In this document: positions 16,970 through 26,471 of the stretch, piece by piece
Layout: every line of letters begins with the position of its first letter
Numbering within the stretch: the stretch's first letter is position 1
Position numbers and translations under genes: made by a program
The notes under the pieces: generated by a model
Databases searched by the model: none
Told to the model about the DNA's origin: nothing
What the model saw: the letters and a program-made list of their open reading frames with translations, nothing else
Assembly (NCBI GenBank): GCA_964408455.1
Contig: CAYOZN010000026.1
Span: 29,331-93,330 of the forward strand
Length of the DNA: 64,000 nt
Reading direction: 5' to 3'
DNA from: CAYOZN01 sp964408455
GTDB taxonomy: Bacteria; Planctomycetota; Phycisphaerae; UBA1845; UTPLA1

Positions 16970-19900
16970 ATGACGAATGTTATTTGTCGAAAAGTCTGCA
17001 CGCCGGCGCTCGTCGCGCTCGTTGCCGGAACACTCCTTTCCTCCGCGGCTCGCGGGGCCGAGATCGATGCCTTCTGGCTGGGCGGCACCGGTGCGTGGAA
17101 CCTGGGTAGCGCATGGGACATCAACCAGGTCCCGAACAACGGCGCGAATACGTATAACGTGTTCATCGATGGCGGCAACGCGGCGGTCTCCGATGTCACG
17201 CTCAACATGCTCGCCACCGTTTCGAGCCTGACGATTGATGCCGACGATTCGCTCGCGATTGCCAACGGGCAGCGGCTTCGAATTGCAGCCGGTGCGATCA
17301 ATAACTCGGGTACGCTCATTCTGAATTCGAATGGCTCCAATACGTACATCCATCCTCTAGCCGGACCGGTCACGTTGATGGGCGGGGGCGAACTCGTGCT
17401 GTCGGACTTTGCGGAGAACTGGATATACCGCGACGGCACCGGCGGCTCGTTCGTCAACGTCGATAACACCATTCGCGGGGCCGGTCATATCGGCTGGGCT
17501 TCCGTATCCACGCAGATCACGAACGGTGGCCTGATCGTGGCCGACGGCACGAACCCGCTCGATATCAACACGGGAACGCAGACGTTCACGAACGACGGCA
17601 CCGTCCGCGCCGAAAGCGGCGCGACGCTGTCGCTGTCTGCTTCGAGCATGCCGAACAGCAATGGAACGATCGAAGCGCTGGATGGTTCCTTCGTCACACT
17701 GAATGCCATCACCATCCTTGGCGGCACGCTTCAGACCGGCGGTTCCGGCGTTATTGAATCCGGCGGTAGCAGTGTCCTGCTGGATGGGACGGTGAATGCC
17801 GTTACAAACGCCGGAGTGCTGCGCGCGCCCAACAACACGCGTCTCCGCGCGAAGGGTGCGCTTCACAACACCGGCAACATTGAAATCAGCTCGACCGGAA
17901 GCGCGACGCATCTGCATCCCCAGGACGAAGCGCTGACGCTGACCGGTGGCGGCACGGTACTAATGTCCGCCTCCGCACAGAACTGGATCTATCGCGATGG
18001 CGCCAACGGCTCGCTGGTGAACATGGACAACACGATTCGCGGCGCTGGCCATCTGGGCTGGAATTCGGTGCCAATGCCGATTACGAATCATGGCACGGTT
18101 ATCGCCGATACGACGTCCCCGCTTGACGNNNNNNNNNNNNNNNNNNNNNNNNNNNNNNNNNNNNNNNNNNNNNNNNNNNNNNNNNNNNNNNNNNNNNNNN
18201 NNNNNNNNNNNNNNNNNNNNNNNNNNNNATGCCGATTACGAATCATGGCACGGTTATCGCCGATACGACGTCCCCGCTTGACGTCGCCACGGGCGCTGAG
18301 GTGTTTACCAACACCGGCGAAATGCGGGCCGAAAACGGCGCCACGCTGGCGCTGAGCAGCGGCTTGTTCGAGAATCATGGCGGCACGATTGCGGCCCTGG
18401 ATGCCTCGAAGGTGACACTTGGAAGTGTGACGATCGCCGGCGGAGACCTTCAGACCAGCGGCTCGGGCGCCTTCGAGTCCGTGGGATCGACGGCCCTGCT
18501 GGATGGAACGGTGAATGCGGTGACCAACTCGGGCCTGCTACGCGTGCCGAACAACACCCGGATAAAAGCAAAGGGCACCCTGCACAATACCGGCACCATT
18601 GAGATCAGTTCGACGGGTTCGGCGACCTATCTTCATCCACAGGACGAAGTGCTGACGCTGACGGGCGGTGGCACGGTGGTCATGACCGACTCCACGAATA
18701 ACTGGATTTACCGCGACGGTCCCGGCTCGCTGGTGAATATGGACAACACGATTCGCGGCGCTGGTCATCTGGGCTGGAATTCGGCACCGATGCCCATCAC
18801 GAACCAAGGCACGGTTATCGCCGATACGACGTCCCCGCTTGACGTCGCCGCGGGTTCCAGCGTGTTTACCAACACCGGCGAAATGCGGGCCGAAAACGGC
18901 GCCACGCTGGCGCTGAGCAGCGGCTTGTTCGAGAATCATGGCGGCACGATTGCGGCCCTGGATGCCTCGAAGGTGACACTTGGAAGTGTGACGATCGCCG
19001 GCGGAGACCTTCAGACCAGCGGCTCGGGCGCCTTCGAGTCCGTGGGATCGACGGCCCTGCTGGATGGAACGGTGAATGCGGTGACCAACTCGGGCCTGCT
19101 ACGCGTGCCGAACAACACCCGGATAAAAGCAAAGGGCACCCTGCACAATACCGGCACCATTGAGATCAGTTCGACGGGTTCGGCGACCTATCTTCATCCA
19201 CAGGACGAAGTGCTGACGCTGACGGGCGGTGGCACGGTGGTCATGACCGACTCCACGAATAACTGGATTTACCGCGACGGTCCCGGCTCGCTGCTGAACG
19301 TTGACAATACGATTCGAGGGGCAGGTCACATCGGCTGGAGCAGCGCGCCGACCGAGATCACCAATCAGGGGGCGATCATCGCCGATCAGGTCACGCAGCT
19401 CATCATCGGCGGCGGTTCGGCCCTGTTCGACAACCAGGGCCAGCTTTCCGCGACCGGCGCCGGTGGGTTGCGAATCGAAGGCAGCTTCACCAATTCCGGC
19501 GACGTGCTGGTGGGCGGCGGCAGCTCTCTCACGCGAATCGGCGCCTACACGCAGACGGGCGGCAGCACGATCGTCAATGGCACGATGTCGGCGACGGGCG
19601 GACTGTCCATTGAGGGGGGCGTTCTTGGCGGCTCGGGCACGATCTCCAGCGCGGTGCAAAACAGCGGCTCGGCGCAGCCCGGCGAGTCGGCCGGCATTCT
19701 CTCGATCAACGCGGCCTACACGCAGACTCCGTCCGGCGAATTGTTCATCGAGATCGGCGGCACCACGGCCGGCATGCAGCACGATCGGCTGGCCGTCAGC
19801 GGCGGGGCGACGCTGGGTGGCCTGCTCCGCGTGGGATTCATCGACGACTACGACCCCGTCGTGGGCGACGTGTTCACGATCATGACGTATGCCTCGAAGA

Positions 19901-20196
19901 CCGGGGCCTTTGACGCGTTCGATGCGCCGTGTCTGGGCGACGGACGATTCGTCCAGATCGACGTGCTGCCGACGAGCGTCGTCGCCAGAATTTCGGACGC
20001 GATGGCCGGCGACGTGACCTGCGACTGTGCCCTGACGCTCGACGATGCCGCGGCGCTGGCATTGGCGCTGACCGACGCCGACGCCTATCTGGCGGCCTAT
20101 CCGGCCTGCAACGGCCTGGAGAGCGCCGACATCAACGGCGACGGCCAACTCAACGGCCACGACATTCAGCCGTTTGTCGAGAACTACCTGCCGTGA
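16970..20196 (+). CDS. Large secreted repeat protein with dockerin-like C-terminus (interrupted by assembly gap)
   Basis: ATG 16970 has GGGGA upstream. Residues 1-30 form a signal peptide. The body consists of about four beta-rich repeats of roughly 187 residues, each carrying NWIYRDG, VDNTIRGAGH and ITN...IVAD-like signatures, as in autotransporter or filamentous-adhesin passenger repeats. The last part (about 19950-20196) is dockerin-like: GDVTCDCALTLDD, then ADINGDGQLNGHD. A run of exactly 100 N (18129-18228) interrupts the gene. Both sides are in the same frame, and the 55 bases at 18074-18128 equal those at 18229-18283. If the two are the same locus, the protein is 1,023 residues; additional repeats would make it longer. 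It is probably cell-surface or extracellular. Function unknown. Confidence 0.85.
18129..18228. other. Assembly gap of 100 N
   Basis: Exactly 100 undetermined bases, the usual placeholder for a gap of unknown size. The gap lies inside the repeat region of the surface-protein gene and is bordered on both sides by the same 55-base sequence, so the true sequence here may be shorter than shown or may contain further repeats. Confidence 0.98.
18301..18732 (+). repeat. Near-perfect 561-bp-period tandem repeat, copy A
   Basis: These 432 bases appear identical to 18862-19293, third codon positions included, as part of a 561-base (187-codon) period. The wider period spans 18229-18789 and from 18790 onward, where the copies differ at scattered positions near their starts. 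The repeat before the gap (about 17512-18073) is clearly diverged. Confidence 0.92.
18862..19293 (+). repeat. Near-perfect 561-bp-period tandem repeat, copy B
   Basis: The second member of the duplicated segment at 18301-18732. After 19293 the sequence turns into a diverged repeat end (LLNVDNTIRGAGHIGW) that leads into the C-terminal region of the protein. Confidence 0.92.
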
Positions 20197-20257
20197 GCAG
20201 GATCGCAAGTCGTTTTTCCCCCGTAAGCGGGTAAGCGGCAATTCGCGGAACAAAGGA

Positions 20258-20309
20258 CCGGGCGGGCACGCCTCAATGCGAGGGGGTGCTCCGCCCGGCT
20301 TCTTTTTTC
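20258..20309 (+). terminator. Rho-independent terminator of the repeat-protein gene
   Basis: Perfect 8-base GC stem (CCGGGCGG at 20258-20265 pairing with CCGCCCGG at 20291-20298), extended by an inner GCA/TGC pairing, then CTTCTTTTTT. It lies 61 bases after the stop at 20196 and just before the convergent lipoprotein gene. On the opposite strand the trailing T-run is weak, so it mainly acts rightward. Confidence 0.75.
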
Positions 20310-20327
20310 ATGCGACGGCGCCGACTG

Positions 20328-20801
20328 TCAGACTGACGGCACTTCCGGATCGCCGTTGCACCAGTCCCAGTAGCTTTCGTCGTAGTTGGAGCAGCCATCG
20401 CCGTCGTCGTCCAGCGGGCTGGCGGGCGTGTCGGCGGCATCGAACGGGCTCGAGCTCGGCGTGCTCCAGATCTCGACGTCATCTGCATAGCCGTCATCGT
20501 CCGCGTCAGGTACGCCGAGGGCGGAGAACGGATTGCCATTGCAGAAATCCCACTCGGTTTCGTCGTAGTTCGAGCACCCGTCGCCATCCGAGTCGCGCGG
20601 GGCCGCGGGCGTGTCGGTCGCGTCGTGGGGATCGGTGCCGGGAAATTCGTAGATCTCCGTGTCGTCGGTGTAGCCGTCGCCGTCGCTGTCCTGGGTGCCG
20701 TCGGGATTGGTGCCGCAGCCGGCGGCCATGCTGAAGCATGCAAGCATCATGGCGGGGCGGGCCCAGCGGCAGAGCATTCTGAAGGTCGATTCGGATTTCA
20801 T
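20328..20801 (-). CDS. Lipoprotein with thrombospondin type-3-like calcium repeats
   Basis: A 157-residue predicted lipoprotein. ATG 20801 has GAGGAG 9 bases upstream. The leader carries the lipobox SMAAGC. The mature protein is built from Asp-rich loops: DSDGDGYTDDTEIYEF, then DSDGDGCSNYDETEWDFCNG, and a second round of both (DADDDGYADDVEIWS, DDDGDGCSNYDESYWDWCNG). The loops match the DxDxDG calcium-binding pattern of type-3 thrombospondin repeats. The paired cysteines in each second module may form disulphides. It is convergent with the large repeat protein. Probably surface-exposed; no enzymatic role is apparent. Confidence 0.8.
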   Translation of the reverse strand: MKSESTFRMLCRWARPAMMLACFSMAAGCGTNPDGTQDSDGDGYTDDTEIYEFPGTDPHDATDTPAAPRDSDGDGCSNYDETEWDFCNGNPFSALGVPDADDDGYADDVEIWSTPSSSPFDAADTPASPLDDDGDGCSNYDESYWDWCNGDPEVPSV

Positions 20802-21425
20802 GGTGCATGACTCCTCGTTGAGTGCGCGGATTGAGGCGGCGAACGCTTGTCCGCCGCCGTCTCGTTTCGAGTTTTTTTCCCGGACGGAGTCGAAGGCTCC
20901 GCCCCCGGACATCCACGCAAGGCGTGACCGGGAACCCTCATGAATTCGGCAGAAAAATTGCGAATGGTGTCACGCCCCACGTGTCACAGCCCGTCATCAC
21001 CCGCTACACGGGCGGTTGATTCGGGGTCGCAAGTGAATCAAACCGAATCAAACCGACAAAGCGCGCGATAGGCACGCACGGCACGGGGCTTCGTTCAAAT
21101 TGTTTTCCGGGTTGTGCATGGGCACGAGGGACCCCGTGCACAGCACGGGGCTCTGTTCAGAGCGGGCGCTTTTCGAAGTTAACCTTTCGGTATGTGATCA
21201 GTTGCAAGGACCTCGTTCACCGCAGGGGGTTCCGTGCAGCGTGAGCGGTTTGTTCGGTGTGGTTCGTGACGGGGCTGACCTCGCCAGAGGGCCTTCCTTC
21301 GGCTAGAATCCGGCTTGGTTGTCAGCGCCCCGGCGGCCACGGATGAAGCCGGACGCGGGGCGTGTCGCGCGGCCGAAAAGTGCCGGCCGGCCGGCGAGTG
21401 TCAGGTATCCAGAGACGAATTCACT
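20802..21425. other. Intergenic region upstream of gyrA
   Basis: About 620 bases with no convincing gene. Short internal duplications are visible: GCACGGGGCT occurs near 21081 and 21140, and AATCAAACCG occurs twice near 21036-21056. TAGAAT at 21304-21309 could be a -10 element for gyrA but lacks a partner -35. I see no tRNA, terminator or riboswitch. Confidence 0.4.
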
Positions 21426-24095
21426 ATGGCCGATGATCCGACTCAGGCGACGCCTCCACCGGGCGAGCCCTCCAACGTAGAAAACCTCCCGATCGTTGAA
21501 GAAATGCAGGATTCCTACCTGCGTTACGCGATGAGCGTCATCATCGCCCGCGCGCTGCCGGATGTGCGCGACGGGCTGAAGCCCTCGCAGCGGCGCATCC
21601 TCACGGCGATGCACGATCTGAAGCTGTCCCCCCGGGTGCCGCATCGAAAGTGCGCCAAGATCTCCGGCGACACGTCGGGCAATTACCACCCGCACGGCGA
21701 GGCGGTCGTCTATCCCACGCTGGTGCGCATGGCCCAGCCCTTCAATATGCGATATCCGTTGATCGACGGTCAGGGCAACTTCGGCAGCATTGACGGCGAT
21801 CCGCCGGCACAGATGCGGTACACCGAGGCCCGCATGACGTCGATCACGATGGAGATGCTGGAGGACATCGACAAGGATACGGTCGACTTCGTCCCCAACT
21901 ACGACGAGACGACGGTGGAGCCGACGGTCCTGCCGGCCAAGCTGCCCAACCTGCTGGTGAATGGGGCGACCGGCATTGCGGTCGGCATGGCAACCAACCT
22001 GCCGCCGCACAATCTGGGCGAGATCTGCGACGCGCTGGTGACGCTGATCGACAAGCCGGACATCACGCTTTCCGAACTGATGCAGATCGTGCCGGGTCCG
22101 GATTTTCCGACCGGGGCGACGATCTGCGGGCGACAGGGCATCGTCGATGCCTATACCCGCGGCCGGGGCTCATTGAAGCTGCGGGCCAAAACGCACACCG
22201 AGGAGATGCGCGGCGGCCGCACGCGCATCGTAGTGGACGAGATTCCCTACGGCATTCTGAAGACCACCATCATCGAAAAGGCGGCCGACTGCGTGAAGGA
22301 CGGTCGCATTCCGGAGATCAGTTACGTCGGCGACGAGTCGGACCGCAAGAACCCGATCCGCCTCGTGTTCGAGTTGAAGGGCGGCGTCAACGAAGACGTG
22401 GTGCTCAACAAGCTCTTCCGGCACACGCCGCTGCAAACGACGTACGCCATCATCAACATTGCCCTGGTCGGCAAGCAGCCGAAGACCATGGGCCTCAAGG
22501 AGCTGATGCTCCACTATCTGGATCACCGCAAGGATGTGATCACGCGGCGGACTCGCTATCTACTGCAAAAGGCGCGGCAGCGGGCACACATTCTCGAGGG
22601 CCTGATTCTCGCGCTGGGCGATATCGACGCGATCATCGAGCTCATCAAGTCGTCGCCCGATCCGAATACGGCGCGCGATCGCCTGATGAGCCGTGTCCTG
22701 CGGCTGAGCGAAGAGGCGGCCCTGTTCAAGCTGCTGCCCGAGGTGTTCGTCGGCCGCGTGCGGGCAGTCGATCAGTACCTCACGTCGGTGCAGGCGGGGG
22801 CGATTCTGTCGATGCAGCTCCAGCGGCTGACCGGCCTGGAAATCGAGAAGCTGGCGAAGGAATACGGCGAGCTGGTCGACGAGATCGACGGCTACCAGAA
22901 GATTCTCGGCGATCCGGCCCTGGTGCACGACATCATCCGCGAAGACCTGCTGGAGCTGAAGGACAAGTACGCGGACAGGCGGCGCACCGAGATTTCGGGC
23001 GAAGTCGGCGAATTCAGCATGGAAGAGCTGATCGAAGACGCGCCGATGATCGTCACCATCTCGCACGAGGGCTACATCAAGCGCACTTCGCCCGACGTCT
23101 ATCGCAAGCAGGGTCGTGGCGGTCGCGGCGTGCGCGGCGGCGACACCAAGGAAGGCGATTTCATCGAGACGCTGTTCGCGGCCAGCACCCATGCCTATCT
23201 GCTGGTCTTCACGACGCGGGGCCGCGTCTATTGGCTGCGCGTCTATGACATTCCCGAGATGGCACGCACCGCCCGCGGGCGTTCGCTAGCCAATCTGGTC
23301 AACATGCAGGAAAACGAGCGGTACACGGCGATTCTGCCGGTGCCGGAGTTCGAGGAGAAGTTCGTCATCTTTTCCACGGCCAAGGGCACGGTGAAGAAGA
23401 CGGCACTGGGCGCCTTTTCGCGGCCGCGGCCCAGCGGCATCATCGCCATCAGCCTCGAGCCCGACGATGCGCTGATCGGCGCCGCCCTCACGAGCGATAC
23501 GGACGAAGTGGTCCTCGGCACACGCGAGGGGATGGCCATTCGCTTCCCGCATACCGACGTGCGCGCGATGGGACGCGCGGCGACCGGCGTGCGCGGCATC
23601 ACGCTTCGCGCGGATGACATCGTGGTGGACATGGCCGTCATCCGGCCGGGCATGAGCCTGCTGACGGTGTGCGAAAACGGCTTCGGCAAGCGCACCGACA
23701 TCGACGAATACCGCCTCCAGAAGCGCGGCGGCAGCGGCGTCATCAACATCCGCACGACGGAGCGCAATGGCAAGGTCGTCGCGCTGCGAGCGGTCGAGGA
23801 TCGGGACGAGCTGATGCTCATCACCGCCGGCGGCATCATGCTCCGTACCGGCGTCTCATCGCTTCGCGAGATCGGTCGCGCGACGCAGGGCGTGACGATG
23901 ATCCGGCCGGACGAGGGGGACAAGGTGGTGGCCGTCGCCAAGATCGCCGCCGACGAGGATGAAGACCTCGCCGCGGCGGAATCGTCGGCGACCGGCCCAA
24001 GCGGAACGACGCCGGAAGGCGATGCGGCGCAGCCCCCGGCCGACGAAGACGCCGGTGACGATGAACCGGGCGCGTCGACGGCGCCCGATGCCTGA
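21426..24095 (+). CDS. gyrA: DNA gyrase subunit A
   Basis: An 889-residue type IIA topoisomerase A subunit, introducing negative supercoils with GyrB. The N-terminal breakage-reunion domain starts EMQDSYLRYAMSVIIARALP. The catalytic tyrosine is Tyr132 (QMRYTEARM). A GyrA-box-like motif (KQGRGGRGVRG) near residue 560 and the beta-pinwheel repeats support GyrA over ParC. The tail is acidic and Pro-rich. ATG 21426 begins a normal GyrA N-terminus. In the quinolone-binding segment (HPHGEAVVYP, residues 88-97) the position of E. coli Ser83 is Ala93 and that of Asp87 is Pro97. gyrB is not in the window. Confidence 0.95.
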   Translation: MADDPTQATPPPGEPSNVENLPIVEEMQDSYLRYAMSVIIARALPDVRDGLKPSQRRILTAMHDLKLSPRVPHRKCAKISGDTSGNYHPHGEAVVYPTLVRMAQPFNMRYPLIDGQGNFGSIDGDPPAQMRYTEARMTSITMEMLEDIDKDTVDFVPNYDETTVEPTVLPAKLPNLLVNGATGIAVGMATNLPPHNLGEICDALVTLIDKPDITLSELMQIVPGPDFPTGATICGRQGIVDAYTRGRGSLKLRAKTHTEEMRGGRTRIVVDEIPYGILKTTIIEKAADCVKDGRIPEISYVGDESDRKNPIRLVFELKGGVNEDVVLNKLFRHTPLQTTYAIINIALVGKQPKTMGLKELMLHYLDHRKDVITRRTRYLLQKARQRAHILEGLILALGDIDAIIELIKSSPDPNTARDRLMSRVLRLSEEAALFKLLPEVFVGRVRAVDQYLTSVQAGAILSMQLQRLTGLEIEKLAKEYGELVDEIDGYQKILGDPALVHDIIREDLLELKDKYADRRRTEISGEVGEFSMEELIEDAPMIVTISHEGYIKRTSPDVYRKQGRGGRGVRGGDTKEGDFIETLFAASTHAYLLVFTTRGRVYWLRVYDIPEMARTARGRSLANLVNMQENERYTAILPVPEFEEKFVIFSTAKGTVKKTALGAFSRPRPSGIIAISLEPDDALIGAALTSDTDEVVLGTREGMAIRFPHTDVRAMGRAATGVRGITLRADDIVVDMAVIRPGMSLLTVCENGFGKRTDIDEYRLQKRGGSGVINIRTTERNGKVVALRAVEDRDELMLITAGGIMLRTGVSSLREIGRATQGVTMIRPDEGDKVVAVAKIAADEDEDLAAAESSATGPSGTTPEGDAAQPPADEDAGDDEPGASTAPDA

Positions 24096-24145
24096 TGCCC
24101 GACATTCGGGCGGCTGGTCCCGGCGCAGAGCGAGGTGTCAACCAG

Positions 24146-25012
24146 ATGTCTCGTCTGTTCGCACCGCTGTCGCGTGCCGGCACTGCCCTGGCCGAGCTGG
24201 CCTGGCCGCGGGCGTGCCATGCCTGCTGCACCGGCATTGACGCAAGAGGCGTCGTCATATGCGCCGCGTGCCAGGACGAGATTTCGCGGCGGGTCGCCGA
24301 ACCGTATTGCCGCACCTGTGGCGACGATGCCGGCCCGCACCTGCTCATCGACCATCGATGCGGCCCCTGCCGGCGAAAGCTGGCCAGCCGCATTCGCTTC
24401 AGCGGATTCGTGCGCGTCGGGCCCTATGCGGGGGCCCTGCGGCGCCTGGTCCTGGCGTTCAAACGGGCGATCGTTCTCGAGCAAATACTGGCCATGCACA
24501 TGGCGGCTGCCCTGCGCGGCGCCCTGGCGGATGGCCTGCCAAGGCCGGACGTGCTGATCCCCGTGCCGTCCCACTGGTGGCGGCGCTGGCAGCGCGGTCA
24601 TCAGCCGACGCAGTTGCTGGCGAGCCACGTCGCCCGGGATCTGGGGATTGAAACGACACCTGCGCTCTTCGTGCGCCGGTATATTCCACCGCTGCATCAT
24701 GGCATGAGCCGCCGCGATCGGCTTGCGGCGCTCAATAACGTGTTCGGCGTCAGGCGAGGGGTGCAGTTTGCCGGCCAGACGGTCGGCCTGCTGGACGATG
24801 TGATGACGACGGGTGCAACGCTGTCGGAGGCGCGGCGCGCGTTGAAGAAGTGTGGGGCCCGGCGCGTCTGCGCGATCGTCCTGGCCCGCGCGACATCGCG
24901 CAATGCAGGTTTGCCCGACGAGTTGGCCGCCTGCGCCCAGACGCAAAATCAGCCGGCAGGCGTGCTGCCGGCGGCACCGCGAGGGGTTGACCACACACCG
25001 GGAGCCGCTTAA
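24146..25012 (+). CDS. ComF family phosphoribosyltransferase-like protein
   Basis: A 288-residue ComF-type protein. Four CxxC pairs (RACHACC, ICAACQ, YCRTCG, CGPCRR) form N-terminal zinc sites. A C-terminal PRTase domain follows with the PRPP-binding loop GLLDDVMTTGATLSEA. ComF proteins are linked to DNA uptake in competent bacteria, but many family members have no proven role. ATG 24146 has GAGGT about 9 bases upstream; ATG 24095, overlapping the gyrA stop, would add 17 residues. Co-transcription with gyrA is likely. The last 30 residues are low-complexity. Confidence 0.85.
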   Translation: MSRLFAPLSRAGTALAELAWPRACHACCTGIDARGVVICAACQDEISRRVAEPYCRTCGDDAGPHLLIDHRCGPCRRKLASRIRFSGFVRVGPYAGALRRLVLAFKRAIVLEQILAMHMAAALRGALADGLPRPDVLIPVPSHWWRRWQRGHQPTQLLASHVARDLGIETTPALFVRRYIPPLHHGMSRRDRLAALNNVFGVRRGVQFAGQTVGLLDDVMTTGATLSEARRALKKCGARRVCAIVLARATSRNAGLPDELAACAQTQNQPAGVLPAAPRGVDHTPGAA

Positions 25013-25160
25013 ACTCACACGCGGACAGTGGGTTTGCGGCGTAAATGTTTGGTCGGCCACATGTTAGGCGTGTTCTGGCGATGGCGCGCGGTCGCTGGCG
25101 ATGCCGGCCCGTTCGTTGCTCGCCTGGCAGAACACGATCCATTTCCCTGGTGGTATCCGC

Positions 25161-25523
25161 ATGATGCGAATTACGGTGACCGGTCGCCACATGTCGCTTG
25201 GCGAATCGCTGAAATCGTACGCGAGCGAAAAAACGGAGAAGCTCGAGCGCTTCTACGATCGTGTGTTGTCGGCGGACGTGGTGTTCGACAAGCAGCCCAA
25301 CGAGCACATCTGCGAAATCATCGTCAAAGGCGATCATCACACCACTTTCGTTGCAAAGGAGTCTCACGCAGATCCCTTTGCGGCACTGGATGCCACGGTA
25401 AAGGACCTTGAGCGTCAACTCTCACGGCACAAAGAAAGATTCAGAAACCGAAAACACCCGGAGGATCAGGTCGAACGGGAGCCGCTGGCCGGCCCCGGCC
25501 TGGAGGGTGCGTCGTCGTCCTGA
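25161..25523 (+). CDS. hpf: Ribosome hibernation-promoting factor HPF/RaiA
   Basis: A 120-residue HPF/RaiA-family protein, starting MRITVTGRHMSLGESLKSYA. It has the beta-alpha-beta fold seen in ribosome hibernation factors (LERFYDRVLSADVVFDKQ, CEIIVKGDHHTTFVAKE, FAALDATVKDLERQLSRHK). It binds the 30S decoding centre and inactivates idle ribosomes. The C-terminal tail is short, so this is the short form lacking the dimerisation domain of long HPF. ATG 25161 or the adjacent ATG 25164 are possible starts. It precedes ptsN, as in proteobacterial rpoN loci. Confidence 0.92.
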   Translation: MMRITVTGRHMSLGESLKSYASEKTEKLERFYDRVLSADVVFDKQPNEHICEIIVKGDHHTTFVAKESHADPFAALDATVKDLERQLSRHKERFRNRKHPEDQVEREPLAGPGLEGASSS

Positions 25524-25540
25524 ATGGAAGGCGGAACCGC

Positions 25541-26017
25541 ATGAAGCTGATCGACTTCGTGGTGCCCGGCGCCATCCTTGCGAATGTCGAGGCGTCGGAT
25601 CGGAACGGCGTCATTCGCGAGTTGGTCAACGCGCTGGCGTCGGCTGGGGCCATTTCGCCCGACGATACCGATGTCATCTCGAGGGCAGCCATACAGCGCG
25701 AAAACCAGGGCAGCACGGGCTTTGGCAAGGGCGTGGCCGTGCCGCATGTCAAGCACGCCAAGGTGCCCCGCATCATGGCCGCCATCGGCCGCAGCGCCGC
25801 CGGCGTGGACTTTGCCGCGCTGGATCGGGCGCCGGTCTATACTGTCGTGCTTCTGCTTTCGCCCCCCGATTCGCCCGATGCCCATCTTCAGGCCATGGAG
25901 AATATCTTCCGCCATCTCCAGCGGGACAACTTCCGCCGCTTCCTTCGACAGTCGGAAACGCGGGAGGCCATCATCGAACTGATCAAAGAGGCGGACGAAG
26001 CCCCACCGGCTGCCTGA
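25541..26017 (+). CDS. ptsN: PTS fructose/nitrogen-type EIIA (PtsN-like)
   Basis: A 158-residue EIIA domain of the fructose/mannitol/nitrogen class. The phosphorylatable histidine is His69 in GFGKGVAVPHVKHAK. The surrounding fold (RENQGSTGFGKG, VVLLLSPPDSPDAHLQAMEN) is typical. No EIIB or EIIC is attached or adjacent. Together with hpf upstream and HPr downstream this points to the regulatory PtsN role, in which the phosphorylation state relays metabolic status to other proteins rather than transporting sugar. It starts 17 bases after hpf. Confidence 0.92.
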   Translation: MKLIDFVVPGAILANVEASDRNGVIRELVNALASAGAISPDDTDVISRAAIQRENQGSTGFGKGVAVPHVKHAKVPRIMAAIGRSAAGVDFAALDRAPVYTVVLLLSPPDSPDAHLQAMENIFRHLQRDNFRRFLRQSETREAIIELIKEADEAPPAA

Positions 26018-26125
26018 TGGATGGCCGGCTCCCGAAGTTGGCCGATGCGGCGAATGACGGCCGTTCGCATACACCGCGTAACGTAGCGCGTCGGGCCGAT
26101 GCGGAAACGCACATGGACGGAGTGC

Positions 26126-26410
26126 ATGTCGGAAAACCAGCGACACCAGGAGATCGACGTCATCATCTCCAACGTGCAGGGTCTGCACGCCCGGCCCGTC
26201 ATGCGCTTTGTCGATACCGCGTCCCGCTTCAGCTGCCAGATTCGCGTCGAGAAGCAGGGCGAGTCCGTCGATGGCAAGAGCCCGATGGAGATGATGCTGC
26301 TCGAAGCCGTGAAGGGCACCGTCCTCAAGTTGATCGCGACGGGCGACGATGCCTGCGACGCAATTCAGGCCCTGGTCGACCTGGTCAATTCCAAATTCGG
26401 CGAGGAATAG
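26126..26410 (+). CDS. HPr-family phosphocarrier protein
   Basis: A 94-residue HPr. The active histidine is His21 in NVQGLHARPVMRFVDTA. The serine at GKSPMEMMLL corresponds to the regulatory Ser46 region. It passes phosphate from enzyme I to EIIA. It sits between ptsN and ptsI, whose products should be its partners. ATG 26126 has GGAG 5 bases upstream. No HPr kinase gene is in the window. Either ptsH or npr would be a defensible name. Confidence 0.92.
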   Translation: MSENQRHQEIDVIISNVQGLHARPVMRFVDTASRFSCQIRVEKQGESVDGKSPMEMMLLEAVKGTVLKLIATGDDACDAIQALVDLVNSKFGEE

Positions 26411-26471
26411 GCTCAGCGGTGTATCCGATGCTGAGCGTCGCGAGCGCCTGCCGCGTTGCGGAGGGCCGCTC

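Noticed and set aside
18129..18228. True frameshift in the repeat protein
   Set aside because: The apparent frame change arises only from the 100-N filler; both flanks share the same frame once the identical 55-base ends are considered.
23243..25060. A 605-codon leftward frame opposite gyrA and the comF-like gene
   Set aside because: It is antisense to two well-supported genes and its translation has no domain; GC-rich antisense frames are often open.
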